Both the position numbers and the translations under genes were made by a program. DNA of 64,000 bases from Lunularia cruciata (lineage: Eukaryota; Streptophyta; Marchantiopsida; Lunulariales; Lunulariaceae), in the NCBI GenBank assembly GCA_948567375.1, contig OX419756.1, positions 37,152,333 to 37,216,332 on the forward strand, read 5' to 3'. Below the pieces are notes generated by a model. It made no database searches. It had not been told where the DNA came from and was given only the letters and a program-made list of their open reading frames with translations. Positions 33,445-44,555 of the stretch are shown here, piece after piece. Position 1 is the stretch's first letter, and each line of letters opens with the position of its first letter.

Positions 33445-34137
33445 TGTAACACCCATTTGTACATGTGTGTGGTATTGTGATATTTAGCTTGTTATTAGAA
33501 GTACTTAAGAGATATTATTTATATAGAGATAAAGGATGGTTCTATATTAGTCATGGTTAGCTAAAGTTAGTCATAGCTAAGATAGAGGGGACCTTACTTT
33601 AGAGGAAGTAGAAAAGATGAGCACCACTATTTTGGATTTTAGTGTGTTGACTTGGTATTATTCCTAAGTGTTTGGCTTTGAGGAAAGAGTTGAGAACTCT
33701 TGGGCCCGCAAGCCTTTTGTTTTGGATTCTTCTTTAGTCCAAGGATAGCCCATGTGAAGGAATCCTTGACTTAGTGGTTGGGTCAAGATAAGACCACATG
33801 CTTAGGGGAATATGCTCATGTGAATGGATATTCCTTTCTACTTTTTGACTTTACTTGACTTTTAGTCTAGTAACTTGAGAGTTATTACGGTAATTAGTAA
33901 CTTTGGTACGTAACTATTTCACAAGTATATAAACAAGGGGTGAGGAGGTACTCATCATCCTTTCATTTGCAACTATCTCTCTCTCATTGAGTTCTCTAGT
34001 GAGCAATGTCTTGAGTCTTGGAGTGTTAGCCTTGGAAGAGTCTGATGGAGTTTGGGTTCCTTGCCTTCTTAGTCCATGGTGCGTTACCATAATTGCCATC
34101 AGAGGTTCATCCTGAGTGAGAGACAGGCCGGCTCACA
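33445..34137 (+). repeat. Element B 3' LTR
   Basis: 693 bp, TGTAACACCC...CTCACA, TATA at 33926-33933. It is followed by GCCCT and then A' sequence. Confidence 0.92.
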
Positions 34138-34142
34138 GCCCT

Positions 34143-35000
34143 CCACTCGGTCTATTAGACCTAGGTTGTCCACCCTATCCTCAAAAACAAATATGGCATT
34201 GTGTACTCTATTGCACTCTTGAAGAAGTTATTGCTGTGCTCCCAAGCAAATCTTAATGTCACCACTCTCTCTTCCACCATGTTGAGCTCAATACGCTTAG
34301 CCAAACCAAAGACCATTGCCAAAGTAGGCAAAATAGCATATCTCCTCAACTTGTCAATCCATACTCCATGGTGGTTCTGCCTCAAGCATTGGAAGAACTC
34401 CACCATGGGATTAAACCCTGGTACTACACCACCCCCTATAGTAGTACCTCCACTTGTAGTAGCACCATCTCCAAGAGATCCACCAACACTACCAAAGCTA
34501 GAACTTGTGAGTATTGTTGATCTATCCCTAGAAACTAAACCTAAAGTAATGGAGACATAGTTCGGAGACCAATATTGTTGCCATAACTCAATCTCTTCCA
34601 AGTGAGCTCTCCTAAATTCATGGTAGTGGACCCTCCAAATGTTGAAATAACCTCTTCCATGCCATGAAGAGTGTGAACAAAGTTGAGTTTTTCATTTGCT
34701 GCAAATCACACCAACTATCAAACTCTTGGATAAAGTCATCCAACTCAATGGTACCTACCCTACTAGAGTAATGCTTGGGGCCTTTGGGGACCCTATAAAT
34801 CTTGTCCATGTCTCACAACAACTATGTTGACATACCAAGTGCACTCTCAATTGAATCAACTCTTGTGTCAAACTCCAACTTAGATTCAATCTCCTCCCTC
34901 ATTGGGACTTGAAATACAAGATAAGATCAAGTGCCACTCTAAGTAAACCCACTATGTATTGCAATGCTATCTCTTCCAAAATCCCTAAGGAACTCCATTG
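34143..35000 (-). pseudogene. A' gag N-terminal part
   Basis: The minus-strand frames 34618-34809 (MDKIYRVPKGPKHYSS, VGTIELDDFIQEFDSW, LFQHLEG) and 34161-34601 (LWQQYWSPNYVSIT) align with A at 666-1480. Gln codons here correspond to TAG in A. Confidence 0.75.
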
Positions 35001-35387
35001 TGACAAAGTAACCAAAAATTGCAACCCGTAACTCTAACCTCTGCAAGTGCCAACACCTCCAACTAAATATCATTGACGAATGTAGCTCTAACTACAACAA
35101 CTACACTAGGGGAAAGTGCAACCTGTAACTTGCCATCACAACATGCCTTCTCATGGTATATAGGTCATCACTTCTTGCCTCATCAAAGAGAAATATATGT
35201 CGTATGACTAGTCATCACTCTAACCTCACTATCAAGAGCACACAAGAGCACCAACGCTCTAAATTTAGGGCACCTCACAGAAACATAGTGCACAAATAGG
35301 AAGTAAAGAATAGAGTAGGTCCAATCACAATAAAGCTAAATAAAACATCTCATAAATCAACATTGGACTAACTCTGCCACCACTTGG
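35001..35387 (-). other. A' leader and primer-binding site
   Basis: Aligns with A at 57-430, including the PBS-like TGGTGGCAGAGTTAGTCC on the minus strand at about 35365-35383. No convincing coding. Confidence 0.55.
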
Positions 35388-36371
35388 TGTTTGATATAAT
35401 GGAGTACCTATCTACTTCCTTAGCTACAAGGATCATTGTGAATATGATCAAAGTTTTTCTTACCAAAATGACATAAATGCTTCACAAAATCTAATGTTAA
35501 TTTGACATGAAATCTAACATAAATTTGAGGTAAATCCTTAAAGTTGGTTGACTGTCAAATCCTCCGCTAACTCTTTACTTAAGCGAAATTGGAAAGATGG
35601 GGATTGTCAAATCTCTAATTTGCAAGAATCCCAACTCCACCTTCAATTTCACTTTCTGAGCTCAAATTGTACCAAATTGGTCCTATGTTCACCTTTCGAG
35701 CTCAAAATCACAACTACCACTTGCAATCAACTCTCTCTAGCTACCAATTTAGCTAACACTTCCGCACATAATCACTCCCAAGGAATCATAACTTTGATCA
35801 AGGTGCCATGATCCACCAAGCTTGGAGATACCACCACCATCCTCAATTCTTGCACTCGATTTCCCCCTTACTCTCACTTCTTTGTTGTAATCAATTCATT
35901 TACACAACTCAAATCACACTCATTTAATTAGTATTTATTAGATTAGTAAATTATAGTAAAGCCAATCTGTATGCCAATACCAATGCTATCATTCCATAAT
36001 CTGCCAACAATGGGCATTGATTACAATCAAGCCACACCCACTCTACCTAAGAGACTCTAGATGATGCTTTCCGGCTTTTTATCCACTCTAGCTAGGAACT
36101 CAAAGGCTCAACAATAGAGAAGTGAACTCTCTAGAGCTACACTTCCAAGGTATACTCCTGATTTTGACCTAGGTCTTACCCAAATGGTCCCAATGACGGC
36201 ACACCTGATGGTGCAAACGGTGCAAGTGATGGTGGGCCCCACCATGTACCCCAAACACAAAATCTGACCATTGGAAAGTAGTGTATGAGTAATTTCCAAA
36301 ATACCTCTTACTACTATCACTACTACTCTATTGTCCAAGCAATCTAGATGCAATGCTACAAATGGCATAAT
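35388..36371 (-). repeat. A' 5' LTR
   Basis: 984 bp on the minus strand. Its outer part (36371 to about 35980) aligns with the A 3' LTR from 8040, and its inner end aligns with A 1-56. It seems to lack about 110 bp at the outer end, where it meets element F. Confidence 0.72.
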
Positions 36372-37260
36372 CCCTCCCACTTGATACCCAAGTTTGTAAA
36401 CTTGCCACTAATTGGATAGGACCCTTTGATGTCACCTAAATTATCTCTCCTGTTGCTTATCAACTTGACTTGCCTTGTCATATGCATATCTACCTTGTCT
36501 TTCAAATTTCCAAGTTGAAACCCTTTGTTCCAAGTTGAAATGCATCTTCTCTTTCCTCCCATGTCCAACTTCCTCCTCTTTCAGTCCCTATCAATGATCA
36601 TGAGGAGTACAAAGTTGATTGTATCCTTGCATGTCATCACATTCAACAAGGCCGTCAACAACATACAGAGTACAAGGTCCTTTGGAAAGGGTATCCCCTT
36701 CCTGACACCACATGGAAACCTCTTTCTCATCTCCAAAATGCACAAACGGTCATCCAGGAGTTTGAAGATTCAATTGCAACAAGGACGTCACAACTAGCAG
36801 TGAGGAAATATGTAAAAATGTGGAGTTTAGCAATGAAGTTAGTTAGGGCTAACAAAGTAGCAAATAGGACAAATTAGCCTAAAATATTCCAAAAGTATCT
36901 AAAAAACTTATTGGGAAGCTTCCTGGCTAGCTTAGCTTGCACTTCAAGTAGGTAGCTTCTAGAAGCTTCCAACTAGCTTGGCTTGCACGCCAAGTAAACA
37001 ACTTCTAAAAGGAAGCTTCTTGAGAAGCTTCTTGGTTAACTTGGCTTATACCTCAACAAGCAACTTAAGGAAGCTTGTTGAGAAGCTTCTCAAGGCCTTG
37101 TATACTCCCTATAAATACCAAAGCCGAAGCTCATGCTAGGCATTCAGAGTTTCTCTCATTCAAGTGTCCCAATGTGATCTTCTATTCTCTTATTTCTCTC
37201 CTTGGTCTTGGATCTTTTACAGATAAACTTTCTTATAATATAAAACATGCTTCAATCTAA
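36372..37260 (+). mobile_element. Element F: chromovirus 3' end (integrase tail, chromodomain, LTR)
   Basis: The start reads as a decayed integrase tail (WIGPFDVT-like, then VAYQLDLPCHM). A chromodomain follows at about 36590-36790: EEYKVDCIL, EYKVLWKGYP and TTWKPLSHL. From about 36810 an LTR-like non-coding stretch begins, with a TATA box (TATAAATA, 37109-37116). It is a different subfamily from D/E. A' adjoins it at 36371, so F is probably the oldest host layer. The outer LTR end is uncertain. Confidence 0.7.
36911..37090 (+). promoter_or_regulatory. Cluster of heat-shock-element-like motifs upstream of the F LTR TATA box
   Basis: Repeated GAAGCTTC palindromes, including TTCTAGAAGCTTC (36956-36968), which fits three alternating nGAAn units, and further GAAGCTTC copies at 37011-37018, 37023-37030 and 37081-37088. 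They lie 20-190 bp upstream of the TATA box at 37109. They form part of an imperfect tandem array. Heat-factor binding is inferred from the motif only. Confidence 0.5.
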
Positions 37261-39100
37261 GTAATAAATCTCCATTGACACTGTCATGAACTTAACTTTT
37301 ATGGCTCAAAACTCTTATTTGAAACTCTTAACAAGATGCGACCCTAATTCTTATCAATTTTTGGCTTAGAGGTTTAAGTAAGTATCAAAAACTCTCTAGT
37401 AAGTTGTCACTCTATCAAGCATGATATTGAATGGGGAAAATTGCAATCAATTGTAGTCATAAGTGGAACAATCTATTGGTGCTTACTACATACTTTTATT
37501 GAATTTTGATGCATTAGATCTCATAGCCAATCAGCCTTAGTTCAACTAAACTCAAGAGCATAGTTTGTTATGCCATTCTCTAAACCTATGTGAAGTTTAC
37601 AATTTGAATTCTAAACCAATCTCTAGATATGAATCAATTCTTAGGCTACACTAACATTTGAGTATACTTGATCCACTATCATGGTTTCTCTAATTGAGTA
37701 CCTTGTAGCATATTTCAAACAAAAGTACATGATGACAAAAAATATTGCAACTTTTTACAAGTTGCTTCAAACCAGAACTTGAAAAATCATCAAAAGATTT
37801 TTTGTGGAATCCTTCAAAGTGTTTGCTTGGGTATAGATTAGAACCCCTTGCTCTAAAGGATTAGATATGAGTAATAAATTGCTTAGATCTTGCATTTTGG
37901 TTTGTAAGCTATAGCTTATTTTCTCTTCCCTCCAAATATACTCCTTTTCTCTTCAAATGCTCCTCTTGAACTTTCACAAATGTCCCAAACTGTCCCAATT
38001 CTTACACCTTGGACAATTGGTAATTCCTCCTTTTTACCCATGGATCTCCAAATTACACCTTTAAAGCTTTGAGTGAGATTTTGTTTCCTTTTCTTCTACA
38101 AAAGGATACAAATGAGTAAATCCTAGGTTTGCTTACAAGTAAGCACCAAAAGGATAACATGATCCGGTTTATCCATCACTAATGCCATGAACTTGGGACC
38201 AAAATGAGCTACCATACAAACCCAAACGTGATCATAGTGTATAAATTAAAACTAGAGCTTAATGTGAAATGAGTTTGAGAGATCTAGATCAAGAGAAAAT
38301 ACACAATCATCTATCCAATCAAACTTGTTACTTTCATGCTCCAACTTCCACATTTTGCTACCATTTAAGACTCACAAGACTAAAACACACCATTATTTAT
38401 TGAGCCTCCACTACCTATATATATAAGATTTAGATGAGGATAAGATCATAATCCACACAATTAGTGATTTGAATATGCATAGATTTTTCACATGGGCAAT
38501 TGATAAGCCAATATGATCTCTTGTATAGTATGTTATAATACTACATAGATAAACAACAATAGAATATTATATAACTTCACTCTCTAAGCAAACCACAACA
38601 TGACATGACACTATATAATCTATGATTAGACTAGATAGTACTTTTGCTTACCATTGGATTGATTGGCATGTGATTCCTTGGCTGAGTTAGCATGGTTTAT
38701 TTGTTATTATGGTGTCTTTGTTATACTATAGGGCGGACATGCAAGGTGGAAGGAAGTGGCTCTTAGATTTTTTAGAGTTTGAGTAGGATATTGTGCTATC
38801 CTATAGGAGGAGTCTGTTTGCACTACACATTGTATGAAATAAGGTAAACCACAAAATACTAAAAATTTCATTTGAATATAATGATATATGATATTAAGAA
38901 AGGTTGGAAAGCATGGTAGAGTAGCACATGCACTATGTTCGTTATCTATAGCTAATCCTATTGACAAAATTTTCTCTTCCTTACATTCTTTGGCAAGAGA
39001 GTAATTATAATTAGAGGTCTTAGAATATCAACCTAAGGAGCCTTTATATTTGAATAGATTGATTTTTGCTTGTGCATTGTGCACAACACTATACTGTCCT
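37261..39100. other. Unassigned AT-rich stretch
   Basis: No frame longer than about 90 codons and no recognisable domain or terminal repeat. CpG is sparse, consistent with old methylated DNA. It may hold the end of the F LTR and further worn elements. Confidence 0.5.
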
Positions 39101-39175
39101 CAAGAGGCTAATCAAAGATGACTTCTCATACTATCCTCATAAGCATCTTAAAGATTAATTCCCAATAGATGATCT
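39101..39175 (+). pseudogene. Non-LTR reverse transcriptase fragment, left of C2
   Basis: Read on the plus strand, DDFSYYPHKHLKD, a stop, then FPIDD continues in frame into DPFIDFIKLFQ at 41060 once C2 and one duplication are removed. It is the upstream part of the fragment at 41060-41668. Confidence 0.5.
39171..39175 (+). repeat. Target-site duplication of C2 (left)
   Basis: GATCT here against GATCC at 41060-41064, one mismatch. Confidence 0.7.
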
Positions 39176-41059
39176 TGTGACAACCCGGAAAATATCACTT
39201 TTGCGGTAATTGGGTAAGTAAAGTTTGTTCCCGCAGAGATACAATTCAGAATTGGTCAAATACAAAACAAAGTAACAATTTCAGTTCTTCTTGGTTGCAT
39301 CTTTAATCTCTCACGTAGAAACTACACCCAAAAGAGAGTAACAAGCACTGATTCTCAGTCTTGTTACAAATTAACACTTCTTAATCACAACACCTTCAAC
39401 TCTTTCCAAACAATCTTGATTGTGATGATTCAAGCTCTCCCAAAAACGACACTTCATTGCCAAATGACTTCGCCTCAGAATTGTGTTCCACCCCTCCACG
39501 GAAGGCACAACTTCCTTGATCAAAATTGCTTCACATCAACTTTGCCCTGCACTCACAAATGTAGAATAGTACCAACACTACAATTCCTCTCAGATCTGTC
39601 AAGGCATTGCTCCGATTGCACTGCACTCAAGATCAAACACACAGAATGAAGATCAAGCCTGCGGAATCCAACATCCAACAAGCACACTGACTTGCACTTC
39701 AAAATTCTCACAACATTTCCAAACATAGATACAAAGTTGATACTCAGAATCAAGCTCAAGCAACGAGCACTGCTTCACAACACTTTGCTTTATCTATTCT
39801 CAAAAATTATGAGCACTGAACAACATAAGATTGCAAATGCCACTCTTAAATAGTGAAGCAAATGACATATATCTTCCTAATGTACCTCTTCCTAACAGCT
39901 CTTCAAACCTGCAGATCCAAAATGACAATGCACCTCTTCATATCTACCTCTTCAAATCTCAAATCTGTTACAAATCCAATCCAATGTCTACTTCTTCCTC
40001 GGCTTTCAAACTTGAACCCAAAGTAACTTTACTTCCTACTACTCTGTCCTCGGGTTTCAAAACTACTACATCCTCTACCAATTCTACTACTTCTTCACTC
40101 TGATCTACAATTCCCATCATAGGTAATCCATCTAAATCTCTATCTCCCAACCCACTCTTCTCTAAAATGTCAAATGTCAAATCTGAAGACACTTGCACTC
40201 CTATCTCTCTTACTTTGGGTCTAACTACTATCAATTCCTTTGCTAATTCTACTATATCCTCATCAAGAATTGTAATTGAAAGCATGGGTACACTATCTAC
40301 ACCTTCAATTTGCAACCCACTTTCCCCTAATCACTCATGTTACTAACCCGAAGAAACTTATTGTCTGATCTTGCACTTCAGGTTCATTCACTATTGCTAT
40401 TTCTCTTCTAATTCTCTCCTATCTTCAATCAGAACTGAAATTGAAGTCATGGATATCCTAACTATCTTCTTTCCCTACCTTAACTTCCTCTAATGCCTCT
40501 GCCAAGATTCCCGAAGTCACTTTCACTACACTCCAAGGCCCGACTACCTGGGGTTGAATCATATTTGTCTTGAGGCGAAGTCTTTAGACCCAAAGTCTGA
40601 AGTCTCATGTCCGAAGTCCGAAGTCGCATTGACCCGAAGACACCAAACTACTCTTCACATCTACTCCCTAAACTTCAAATGCTTGTAACTTTTGCTACAA
40701 ACCTCCAAACTCTGCAATTTTTGTGGCAATAGAAAGCCCTGAATGAGACGTTTCCAATGAAATATAGCACACATGATTTGGATTTGTGGTCAATGAGATA
40801 TGGCCCCCGCAGAAATCTTGATTTACAACTTCCCTTCCTCCTTCGGGTCTGATCCGAGTTTTTTCTCCTCTAACACGAAGTAAACTTCTTCGGGTCTGAT
40901 CCAATTTGAGTCCTTCTTCCTCCAATACAAAGTCGAGTTGCTCAGGCTTGATCAAAACACAAGTTTCCACTCATTTCTTCTTCATTTGGTTTCAATTTGG
41001 TTTCAACAAGGCACTTCTTCTTCAAAACTTATTCCAAAATGAAAAATGTGGGTACCACA
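39176..41059 (-). mobile_element. C2: short member of the TGTG...CACA family
   Basis: 1884 bp with the same termini as C1. The first 1.1 kb corresponds to the 3' region and the last ~115 codons of the coiled-coil gene (39968-40315, minus strand). The central ~700 bp has no counterpart in C1/C3. Its other end shares TTTTGAAGAAGAAGTG with C5. It is probably a non-autonomous derivative. Confidence 0.8.
39968..40315 (-). pseudogene. C2 remnant of the coiled-coil gene C-terminus
   Basis: A 115-codon minus-strand frame with VSSDLTFDILEKSGLGDRD and a terminal SSLKAEEEVDIG, matching the ends of the C1 and C3 proteins. The rest of the gene is absent. Confidence 0.6.
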
Positions 41060-41668
41060 GATCCGTTTATTGATTTTATTAAGTTATTCCAAATAGCTAT
41101 AATAGTAGCAAAGAGAGAGATTCTAGTGACAATTAGTAAAGTGTTAGGTGATAGTCAACTTCTTATAATGGAGAAGGACAAAGTGAGCATTAGATTAATT
41201 GCTATCTAGGAGGTCTTCTTGCATCTTGTTAGCCATACCATTGTCCTTTAATATCATCCTCAATTCCAACAACACCTTAGTCAACTTAAAGATTATGAGA
41301 CTATATCTTTAGGCATTAGAGCATTCTTAGATATCCATTAAGAGTGAGGTATCCTACTAGTGTATGTTAAGAATGCTTTTAATAGCATCTCAAATGCATC
41401 CATCTTTAGAGAGCTCAAGGAAGTTGGTGGATCCTTGCATATTCCTTGCATGTGGTTCTTTTATGGTTCTCCTTCTTCTCTTTATTACCAACATTTTTTC
41501 TCACAAAAAGGGACTTATTATCTTGCAATTGGTTGTAAATACATGATAGGGAGATCCTTTAGGGTGAACTTTAATTACCTGTTTGAACTTCCTTATCTAC
41601 TACATTGGCCATGCCAAGTTATATATTTCTCTCCATGGCAAATGATACATATATTGTGCACTATGTAG
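41060..41668 (+). pseudogene. Non-LTR (LINE-type) reverse transcriptase fragment
   Basis: A decayed plus-strand frame reads SIRLIAI, EVFLHLVSHTIVL, FQQHLSQLKDYE, GIRAFLDIH, then VKNAFNSISNASIFRELKEVGG (RT motif A region, D-x-x-NAFN with the Asp lost) and FFYGSPSSLYY. The order matches non-LTR type RT domains found in plant genomes. A worn GDP box lies near 41550. No endonuclease or tail is visible. C2 is inserted in its upstream part. Confidence 0.62.
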
Positions 41669-41686
41669 ATTAGATTAGATTAGATC
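41667..41686 (+). repeat. GATTA short tandem repeat
   Basis: About four GATTA units directly before a B-family LTR remnant. Confidence 0.7.
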
Positions 41687-42216
41687 TATAACACTCATTT
41701 GTGCATGTGTAGTGTTGTGATATTTAGCTTGGTATTATAAATAGTTGAGAGATATTATTAATATAGAGATAAAGGATGGTTCTGCATTAGTCATGATTAG
41801 CTAAAGTTATTCATAGCTAAGATAGTGAGGACCTTACTTTAGAGGAAGTGGAAAAGATGAGCACCACTTGACTTAGTGGTTGGGTCAAGATAAGATCACA
41901 TGCTTAGTTGAATATGCCCATGTAGATGGATATTCCTTTATACTTTTTGAATTTACTTGAATTTTAGCCTAGTAAATTATGTTACTATGATAAATAGTAA
42001 CTTTAGTGCGTAACTATTTCACAAGTATATAAACATCATCCTTTCATTTGCAACTATCTCTCATTGAGTTCTCTAGTGAGTAATGTCTTGAGTCTTGGAG
42101 TGTTAGTCTTGGAAGAGTATGATGGAGTCGGGGTTCCTTGTCTACTTAGTCCATAGTGCGCTACCATAATAGCCATCAGAGGTTCATCCTAATTGAGAGA
42201 TTAGGGACCCATAAAT
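41687..42216 (+). repeat. B-family LTR remnant (solo LTR) with internal deletion
   Basis: Starts TATAACACTC against TGTAACACCC of B and aligns along the B LTR, including the TATA region and ATTGAGTTCTCTAGTGAG. About 150 bp is missing between GAGCACCACT and TGACTTAG. No internal element sequence flanks it, so it looks like an old solo LTR. The 3' edge is uncertain. Confidence 0.75.
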
Positions 42217-44550
42217 CAGAAAACCTTTGACCACTTGAGTACCAAGTTCTATCTTGTAGGCTTGATAAGGTGTACTTGATACTTGAATTTTCAAAAGTTG
42301 AAAATTTCCTTTCTTTTCCTTTACTTTTTATCTCAAGTATGGGATCCATATACATGATGCATGTTTATATGGAGAGGTATTTATTCATTATGCATTACTT
42401 GGTGGAGAGGAAGCTTGGTTAACTAGAAAATGTCTTTGTCTTTGGACCTATTGTTACAAAGGCCTACTGGTTAAGCCAAAGATAAAGGAAGGTCAACCAA
42501 AGAGAAGGAAATTTGAATTTCAACGAAATATATTTTGAATCTTGCAGAAGTCCAAAGACATTTGAACTTTGCCAAAAGTCATGCAAAGAATTGCCCAACA
42601 AAGAAGCGTTACCTACTAGAGGATTCCCATATGACTGAAAAACAATGAAAGCATGATTAGAGAGTAACACCTAAAGCTTGGAACTATGAATTGGTTGTTT
42701 GTATCATTAGAGTCTTTTTTAGTGAAATTAAATCCCAAAGCCAAAGAAATTGCAACAAAGAACATTGAGAGTGAATCAAACATGAGAGGAATTTAAGCAA
42801 CAACAAGCATTGGGAGATTTGATTGTAGTTTGAATGTGAACATGCAAGAGAGAGGTTTGATTTGTTTGGGTAGTTGTATAAATTAGGGGTATGAAAGTAG
42901 AGGAAGATGATGAGAAAGACCAAGAGGAAGAAATGGGAGATGATTGCTCAAATAGAGGTTCTCAAGAAGCTTCATCTCATGTCCTTGATGTGTGATTGGA
43001 GCTACAAAATGCCCATTACTTTGGATATTTAACAAGGAAAACATCAACATTACGGTACTCTTTGGAGTAACTAGAAGGATTAGAGTAAGGATCATTGGTA
43101 CCAAGTGTTGGGAGATGATGTGGGAGAAGCAAGTGGTTATAGAATTGAATGCTAAAACATAAAGACAAGGATGATAAAAGCTAGGTTGAAGCTATGATGC
43201 TTTCTCTTCATATCAATAAGAGAAGAATAGATGGTCAATGATACACTTTCACTATCCAACACAAAGGACAACCTATCTTTTGACAAACAATGCCATCTTC
43301 TTTGAGAACATTTTAGCAAGAGAGAATATTGACTAAGCAAGAATATTCACATTGACACCCAAAAGATGTATGGCACTTCCAACAAGAAGGGCTTGCATAA
43401 TTTAGTGCCCTTTACAATCTATTTTATGGGAGTTTGCAATTATTGATAAACAACAAGAAATATGTCTTTGGCAATCACTTCATCTTGGATAGGTGCTTTG
43501 TGAGTTAGTCCATAGGACAAGAAGACTTAAAAGCAAGCAACAAATGGGATGAAAAGTTCCATGATACAAGACAAGCTAGAGTCTCAGTGGAGTCTTTGGA
43601 GAATAGGAAGATGATTAGAGTGCTTTTGGCAAGAACTCTTTCTGTGCAATCTAAAAAATGCCAAAGAACTATTCTTATGAAGGAGACAAAGTTAAAGATA
43701 ATATTTTTATTGATGACAGTGTCCTTGTAAGAAGAAAAATATTATAAGGAGACCAAATCTGATGAGGAGAGAGAAATTCCTCAAAAAGAACCAAAGGTGG
43801 CAAAGCATAATAACCATTTCCAATCTCTTAAATGAATTGATACCAAATTTTAATAGAAGACATTATGGCAAGGTGGTCAAGTAAATAGATGTCTCTAAAT
43901 GAGGCACCAAAGACAATCAAAGAGGAGTCTACGTTGAAAGAGTAGTCTTTCAACTATTGCTATAGAAGAGGCACAATAGTAGTTGCAACATGTCCTAGAG
44001 CAACCAAGAGGAGAATGTTGTAGTCCAAATGGCAAGGACTTACAATGAAAGAACTTTCTCTTAGATGGAGGTGTACTTGACTTAGAGTGGTTATAACAAA
44101 GTTGTGGAGTTTACTCTTTCCAATGTCAAGCAAAGGAACTTAAAGATGATTAAAAATGATCAGAACTCCAAAGAGGATATGAGAAGAAGTAATGTTAGTT
44201 TTAGCTGATGGAGTCCAATGGCTAATAGCAAAGATTAGAGAATCTTAGAGTAAGTTAGCAGATATTATGTATAGGTCAGAATTAATTGTTCAAAAGTAAA
44301 AGTAAGATCATTCTTAGTTTTAGAATATGTTGGTGGTAGTTTTTAAAAAAGGAAGTCATTTTCTTATGTGATAGTCACTAAATTCAGTTTATCTAGTTCA
44401 TAGCAATTAGTCAATTTTGGCAAAGAAACCGATTGGAGACAATTTAGCTATTTAAGTTATGAGAGCCAAAGAACTATGTTGTTCAAAACTAAAGGTGAAT
44501 AAAGGAAAGGAGAAAATTCTCAATACTATTGTCCTAATTTCTTTGTGAAG
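42217..44550. other. Unassigned AT-rich stretch
   Basis: No frame over about 80 codons, no domain, very few CpG. Purine-rich runs on the plus strand. I see no gene here. Confidence 0.5.
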
Positions 44551-44555
44551 ACTAT
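44551..44555 (+). repeat. Target-site duplication of C3 (left)
   Basis: ACTAT here and at 48300-48304, perfect. Confidence 0.92.

Larger units (their letters stand above)
16015..34137 (+). mobile_element. Element B: Tat/Athila-like Ty3/gypsy retrotransposon
   Basis: Complete from LTR to LTR: 5' LTR 16015-16705, PBS, leader with an extra ORF, gag, protease, (C1 insertion), RT, RNase H, integrase, PPT, 3' LTR 33445-34137. RT signatures DGYSGYNQI and PFGLCNAPATF and a GTTGCCGGGA-type PBS point to the Tat/Athila side of gypsy, with no chromodomain. The LTRs differ at about 15 positions in 690 by my count. It is inserted in A' and carries C1, which carries D. Confidence 0.88.
14095..36371 (-). 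mobile_element. Element A': second copy of the A family, split by B
   Basis: Minus strand. The parts 14095-16014 and 34143-36371 are contiguous once B is removed: the empty site across the B insertion matches element A around 1531-1560. From its 5' LTR (35388-36371) it runs through gag and protease to the first motif of the methyltransferase, where it is cut by the junction with E. It is more AT-rich and decayed than A. Confidence 0.85.

Noticed and set aside
36900-37090. AAGCTTC-rich tandem array as a CRISPR-like repeat
   Set aside because: Units are imperfect, spacing irregular, the genome is a plant, and the context is an LTR promoter.
38730-38830. Short plus-strand reading RKWLLDFLEFE resembling the end of a gypsy RNase H
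   Set aside because: Only about 25 residues with a stop inside and no neighbouring RT or integrase; too little to call.
43290-43620. Possible copia gag-pre-integrase remnant
   Set aside because: No HHCC pattern or other motif can be aligned without forcing several frame changes.
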